This document shows positions 60,626-64,000 of a stretch of DNA of 64,000 bases, piece by piece. Below the pieces are notes generated by a model that had not been told where the DNA came from, did not search any database, and saw nothing but the letters and a program-made list of their open reading frames with translations. Position numbers and translations under genes: made by a program. Location: the NCBI GenBank assembly GCA_009911355.1, contig QXXE01000009.1:1-64000 (forward strand), read 5' to 3'. The first letter of the stretch is position 1. Each line of letters opens with the position of its first letter. The stretch is from Clostridiaceae bacterium. GTDB lineage: Bacteria; Bacillota; Clostridia; Oscillospirales; Butyricicoccaceae.

Positions 60626-61306
60626 ATGGCGAAAAAAATTCTGATTGTGGAAGATGACGACAATATTCGCGAGCTTCTTCGTTTATACTTGGAACGTGAA
60701 GGCTATGAAATCCTGGAAGCGGAAAACGGCGCGGCGGGCATGAGCCGCTGGAAGGCTGACCAGCCCGATCTGATCCTGCTGGATATGATGATGCCGGTCA
60801 TGGACGGCTGGCAGGTGTGCCGGGAGATCCGGGAATCGGGTTCAACAACGCCGATCATTATGATCACGGCGAAGGGCGAGACGATGGACAAGGTGACCGG
60901 GCTGGAAATGGGCGCGGACGACTACATTGTAAAGCCGCTGGAAATGCAGGAGGTCGTAGCGCGGGTGCGGGCGCTGTTCCGGCGGCTGGCCCCGGACGAG
61001 GCGGGCAAGCTGTCCTTTGACAACCTCGTGGTCGATAAGCAGGCGTATGACCTGGTGGTCGCGGGCAAACGGGTAGACGCGCCGCCGAAGGAGATCGAGC
61101 TGCTGTACTTTCTGGCGCAGAGCCCGAACCATGTGTTTACACGGGCACAGCTGCTAGACGACGTGTGGGGATTTGATTATTTCGGAGATACCCGCACGGT
61201 GGATGTACATGTTAAGCGCCTGCGCGAAAAGCTGGAAGGGGCTTCTGACAAATGGGAGCTCAAAACGGTTTGGGGCGTGGGTTATAAGTTCGAGACGAAG
61301 GAGTGA
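60626..61306 (+). CDS. OmpR/PhoB-family response regulator
   Basis: 226 residues. Receiver domain with the acidic pocket EDDD, phosphorylated Asp in LLDMMMPVMDGW (about residue 53), the T in MITAKGE and the Lys in IVKPLEM; then the winged-helix DNA-binding domain with VFTRAQLLDDVWG and RTVDVHVKRLREKLE. A TATAAT -10 box lies at 60569-60574. Partner kinase is encoded at 61860 after two small frames and an R1 cluster. Confidence 0.93.
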   Translation: MAKKILIVEDDDNIRELLRLYLEREGYEILEAENGAAGMSRWKADQPDLILLDMMMPVMDGWQVCREIRESGSTTPIIMITAKGETMDKVTGLEMGADDYIVKPLEMQEVVARVRALFRRLAPDEAGKLSFDNLVVDKQAYDLVVAGKRVDAPPKEIELLYFLAQSPNHVFTRAQLLDDVWGFDYFGDTRTVDVHVKRLREKLEGASDKWELKTVWGVGYKFETKE

Positions 61307-61311
61307 GCGGG

Positions 61312-61518
61312 ATGGCGTCCGGGAAAGCAGGGCGGCAGGAGCCGCAGAGGGACCCGGCAGGGCTTGCGGTGGCCTACGGCGCGGGCGCGGGGCTGCTTGC
61401 AGGGTGCGCGGCAGGGCTGATGTTTGGCAAGGTGCTGTTTCTGGTCGCGGGAGGGCTGGCATTCGGCGCGCTCGCGGGGTTGCTTGCGGGGCTTTTGCTG
61501 CGCAAAAAGGGGAAATGA
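61312..61518 (+). CDS. Glycine-rich two-helix small membrane protein
   Basis: 68 residues from the ATG at 61312, eight bases after AAGGAG. Basic N-terminus, then two Gly/Ala-rich membrane helices (about 24-42 and 46-63) and a Arg-Lys-Lys-Gly-Lys ending. Such glycine-zipper proteins often act in or near membranes. It lies between response regulator and kinase genes, so it may belong to the signalling operon. Confidence 0.7.
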   Translation: MASGKAGRQEPQRDPAGLAVAYGAGAGLLAGCAAGLMFGKVLFLVAGGLAFGALAGLLAGLLLRKKGK

Positions 61519-61580
61519 CTGTGAAAAACGCGGAAAGCACTTCCGGCGAAGCAGGACTTTTCCAAAAGAAGCAGGTATAG
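61515..61580 (+). CDS. Possible 21-residue small protein or truncated gene
   Basis: MTVKNAESTSGEAGLFQKKQV, with the ATG overlapping the preceding stop (ATGA). It stops just before the companion hairpin and R1 cluster. It could be a genuine small protein or a remnant; evidence is only the coupling. Confidence 0.3.
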   Translation: MTVKNAESTSGEAGLFQKKQV

Positions 61581-61601
61581 CAGCCCGCAGAGCGGAAAAC
61601 C

Positions 61602-61815
61602 GCTCCAGCCCGCCGCCGTTCTGGCGGGCTGGAGCATTGAGCGGGAAGGATGGGCAGAAGCCCAGGCTTCCGTCCCGCCCGCAGGCGATAAAAGGGAGTC
61701 CAGAGGGACGAGTCCCTCTGGCGCTGTCCGCGCAGGACCGCCCGCCGCGTAGGCGCGGGGTCCAGGGGCAGAGCCCCGGCGCTGTTCGCGTAGGACCAGA
61801 GCCCCGGCGTGCGGA
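61602..61815. repeat. Companion hairpin plus inverse R1 cluster inside a two-component operon
   Basis: GCTCCAGCCCGCC / GGCGGGCTGGAGC hairpin (61602-61635), then CCCGTCCCGCCCGCAGGCG-type R1 with CCAGAGGGAC-GA-GTCCCTCTGG and a 41-base-like unit. It separates the response regulator from its kinase. Confidence 0.9.
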
Positions 61816-61859
61816 GAAACGGAGGCTGCGTGTACCGAAAACAACTGGGAGGTTGACAT

Positions 61860-63290
61860 ATGCGGAAAAAGAGTTTTTTCCTGCGCAACTTCATATCCTA
61901 TTCCATGCTGATCCTCATTTCGGTGATGATGGCGACACTGGCTTTCTTCTATCAGGTCGACCGCTATATGCTCACCAACACGCAAAGCCAACTGCGCCGC
62001 ACCGCCATGTACCTCGCCGAGCAGACCGCAGTCGTGTTCGACGACGCGCCCCCCGAAACGCTCGAAATGTACCAGATGGCCCTGCTGCGCACCGTCAACG
62101 AAAACGGCGTGACGATCATCGTCACCGACCCTTATGGCACGGTGCTGCTGTGGGCGGACGGCAACGGCGTTGCGGGCAGTGACAGCAAGCTGCGCGTCAA
62201 CTCCCGCGCCGCGCAGCGGGTGCGGCTGATGGGCTACCACGCCGAGCTGGGCACGCTGGGCGTGCTCGACGGCGACAGCTACATCGTCGGCGCGCAATGC
62301 CTGGACGGCAAAGGCGATGTGATAGCGCTGGCGTTCGTCGCGGCGTATACGGACACGATTTCGAACGTGATGCGCACGATGTCGAATACGGCGCTGCTTG
62401 TGATGCTGGTAACGCTGGTTGCGGCGCTGGTGCTTTCGTATTATATTTCGCGGCGCATGACCCGCCCGCTGAAAACGATGGCGGGCGCGGCGAGGGAATT
62501 TGCGTCGGGCAATTTTGCGGTGCGCGTGCCGGAGGACAGCCGCTGTGACGAGATCGACGAGCTGGCAGTCGCGTTTAATAACATGGCGAACGATCTGGCG
62601 CAGCTGGAAGAGCTGACGCGTGGATTTATCGGCAATGTCTCGCATGAGTTCAAAACGCCGATGACGACCATAGGGGGCTTTGTCGACGGCATGATCGACG
62701 GGACGATCCCGGTGGAGCAGCGGGACAAATATCTGCGCACGATTTCTGAGGAGGTCAAGCGGCTTTCGCGGATGGTGACGCGGATGCTGGATGCGGCGAA
62801 GATCCAGTCGGGCGAGCTGATCCTGACGCCTGCGCCGTTCGACTTTTCGGAGATGGCGAGCCAGATATTGTTCTCGTTTGAGCAGAAGATCGAGCAGAAG
62901 CAGATCGAGGTTGACGCGGAGCTGGACGACCGGCTTTGGGTGCTGGGCGACCGCGACCACGTGTTCCGGGCGGTGTACAACCTGGTAGACAACGCGGTCA
63001 AGTTTACTGCGCCGTCGGGTCGGCTGACGCTGCGGGCGCGGGCGCATGGCACGGTGTGTGATTTTTCGATTACGAACACGGGAACGGGGATTTCGGCGGA
63101 GGACATCCCGCATATTTTCGATCGGTTTTATAAGGCTGACCGTTCGCGTTCGTTGGACAAAACGGGTGCGGGGCTCGGGCTGTATATTGTAAAGAATATT
63201 ATCAACCTGCATGGCGGGGACATTTCGGTACGTTCTGATGGGGGAGAGACAGAATTCGCCTTTACGCTGCCGCTGATGCAGAAGACGTAA
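61860..63290 (+). CDS. Sensor histidine kinase (HAMP, HisKA, HATPase)
   Basis: 476 residues. Two membrane helices (about 12-32 and 180-200) flank an extracytoplasmic sensor domain; HAMP follows (about 200-255), then HisKA with GNVSHEFKTPMTTIGG (phosphorylated His about 263) and HATPase with the N-box NLVDNAVKFTAPSG and GAGLGLYIV. It should phosphorylate the upstream OmpR-type regulator. Ordinary Firmicute two-component architecture, notable only for the repeat insertion before it. Confidence 0.93.
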   Translation: MRKKSFFLRNFISYSMLILISVMMATLAFFYQVDRYMLTNTQSQLRRTAMYLAEQTAVVFDDAPPETLEMYQMALLRTVNENGVTIIVTDPYGTVLLWADGNGVAGSDSKLRVNSRAAQRVRLMGYHAELGTLGVLDGDSYIVGAQCLDGKGDVIALAFVAAYTDTISNVMRTMSNTALLVMLVTLVAALVLSYYISRRMTRPLKTMAGAAREFASGNFAVRVPEDSRCDEIDELAVAFNNMANDLAQLEELTRGFIGNVSHEFKTPMTTIGGFVDGMIDGTIPVEQRDKYLRTISEEVKRLSRMVTRMLDAAKIQSGELILTPAPFDFSEMASQILFSFEQKIEQKQIEVDAELDDRLWVLGDRDHVFRAVYNLVDNAVKFTAPSGRLTLRARAHGTVCDFSITNTGTGISAEDIPHIFDRFYKADRSRSLDKTGAGLGLYIVKNIINLHGGDISVRSDGGETEFAFTLPLMQKT

Positions 63291-63299
63291 TTTGCCCTG

Positions 63300-63582
63300 C
63301 GCGGACAGCGCCGGGGCTCTGCCCCCCCCGGTCCTGCGCGGACGGCGCCGGGGCTCTGCCCCTGGACCCCGGTCCTGCGCGGACAGCGCCGGGGCTCTGC
63401 CCCTGGACCCCGGTCCTGCGCGGACGACGCCGGGGCTCTGCCCCTGGACCCCGGTCCTGCGCGGACGGCGCCAGAGGGACTCGTCCCTCTGGACTCCCTT
63501 TTTCGCCTGCGGGCGGGATGGGTGCGCCGTCCCCCGCTTGTGCGCCGAGCCCCAGCCCGCCAGAACGACGGCGGGCTGGGGC
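63300..63582. repeat. R1 cluster plus companion hairpin (likely kinase terminator)
   Basis: Four tandem units of the ggggctctgcccctggac / cccggtcctgcgcggacg type, then CCAGAGGGAC-TC-GTCCCTCTGG and CGCCTGCGGGCGGGA. The companion hairpin GCCCCAGCCCGCC / GGCGGGCTGGGGC (63549-63582) is followed by GGCTTTTTGCC, so this copy resembles a rho-independent terminator. Confidence 0.9.
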
Positions 63583-63720
63583 GGCTTTTTGCCGGGCAGG
63601 GACGCTGCATGGTCACAATTTTTTCATATAAGTTCTCGGAAACTACACAAAATTGTCTAAAAACTTTCACATAGATGCGTTATGATAGGATCACAAACAA
63701 AACGAAAGGATGATTCGGTT

Positions 63721-64000
63721 ATGGATCGGAACAATCTTTACAATAACAATCAGGAGGACGCACTCGAGCAGGCAGCGCGTCAGCAGGCGGAATTCCTCGC
63801 CCAGCAGGAGCAGCTGCGGGAGGAATCGCAGCAGGTACAGGCAGTACAACAGGTTCAGCCTGAGCAGCAAGCCCAGCCCGAGCAGCAGCCAGCACCGCAG
63901 GCAAACTGGGAGCAGGTACAGCCCGAGCAGCGCACCCCCTTCCAGGTGCCGGTGCGCGACAGCTTAGCGGCCCCGCGCATGGATGCGCAGCAGGAGCCGG
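63721..64000 (+). CDS. N-terminus of a Gln-rich protein, possibly HtrA-like (cut by window edge)
   Basis: Starts MDRNNLYNNNQEDALEQAAR and continues to the window end (about 93 codons) as a Gln/Glu/Pro-rich segment. GAAAGGA lies upstream; a TATGAT box is near 63682. No fold is recognisable yet. In related genomes similar low-complexity cytoplasmic N-termini precede the membrane helix of HtrA-like serine proteases downstream of two-component genes, but that is a guess from context. Confidence 0.6.
   Translation, partial: MDRNNLYNNNQEDALEQAARQQAEFLAQQEQLREESQQVQAVQQVQPEQQAQPEQQPAPQANWEQVQPEQRTPFQVPVRDSLAAPRMDAQQEP

Overview
The window reads as chromosomal DNA of a GC-rich anaerobic Firmicute, most likely an Oscillospiraceae/Ruminococcaceae-type Clostridium relative. 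This is inferred from strong AGGAGG-type ribosome binding sites, TTGACA/TATAAT promoters, a maf-mreC-mreD-pbp2-minD-mgsA cell-shape cluster, and small families typical of Clostridia (DUF4250, DUF4321, DUF4177, DUF3798). No rRNA, tRNA, CRISPR array or prophage was seen. A transposase fragment lies at the extreme left edge.

Layout. 1-8.4 kb: transposase start, a SLOG/YpsA-like gene, then a TetR-controlled minus-strand operon with an MMPL/RND exporter and a large GLUG/coiled-coil surface protein. 8.5-13 kb: aspS, a small membrane protein, hisS and mgsA. 13-25.2 kb: envelope and division genes (minD, pbp2, mreD, mreC, maf, a U32 peptidase, zapA), then a divergent pair made of an FHA-FtsW/RodA fusion and a transpeptidase. 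25.6-35.3 kb: sucrose use (LacI regulator, PTS IIBCA, sucrose-6-phosphate hydrolase, a frameshifted fructokinase) and PTS enzyme I, with a HAD phosphatase and an MmcQ/YjbR protein. 35.3-41.5 kb: small regulators around a symmetrical divergent promoter, Mrp and NifX-like Fe-S proteins, DegV, a membrane protein, DUF4177 and a UraA-type permease. 42-48 kb: a five-gene ABC transporter operon with a DUF3798 lipoprotein. 48.4-55.4 kb: pepD, then a three-gene phosphorelay (hybrid kinase, HPt, REC-HD-GYP-GGDEF) that should control cyclic di-GMP. 55.8-64 kb: a coiled-coil protein, a second LacI regulator, two coupled lipoproteins, an OmpR-type two-component system and the start of a Gln-rich protein.

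The most unusual content is between the genes. (1) Two copies of an approximately 335-base multi-hairpin element sit directly after stop codons; their terminal hairpins show paired compensatory changes around an identical 11-base loop. (2) A palindromic repeat family, called R1 here, occurs in 17 clusters, almost all intergenic. One copy is read in frame inside a coding region, one separates a response regulator from its kinase, and one carries a nested foldback insertion flanked by a 6-base direct repeat. In 7 clusters a companion CCAGCCCGC...GCGGGCTGG hairpin lies on the same side of R1. (3) Two tandem 43-base units made of interlocking palindromes occupy the leader of the DUF3798 transporter operon.

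Most functional calls rest on recognisable motifs. Substrates of the MMPL exporter and of the DUF3798 ABC system, and the roles of the repeat elements, are not known from this sequence.
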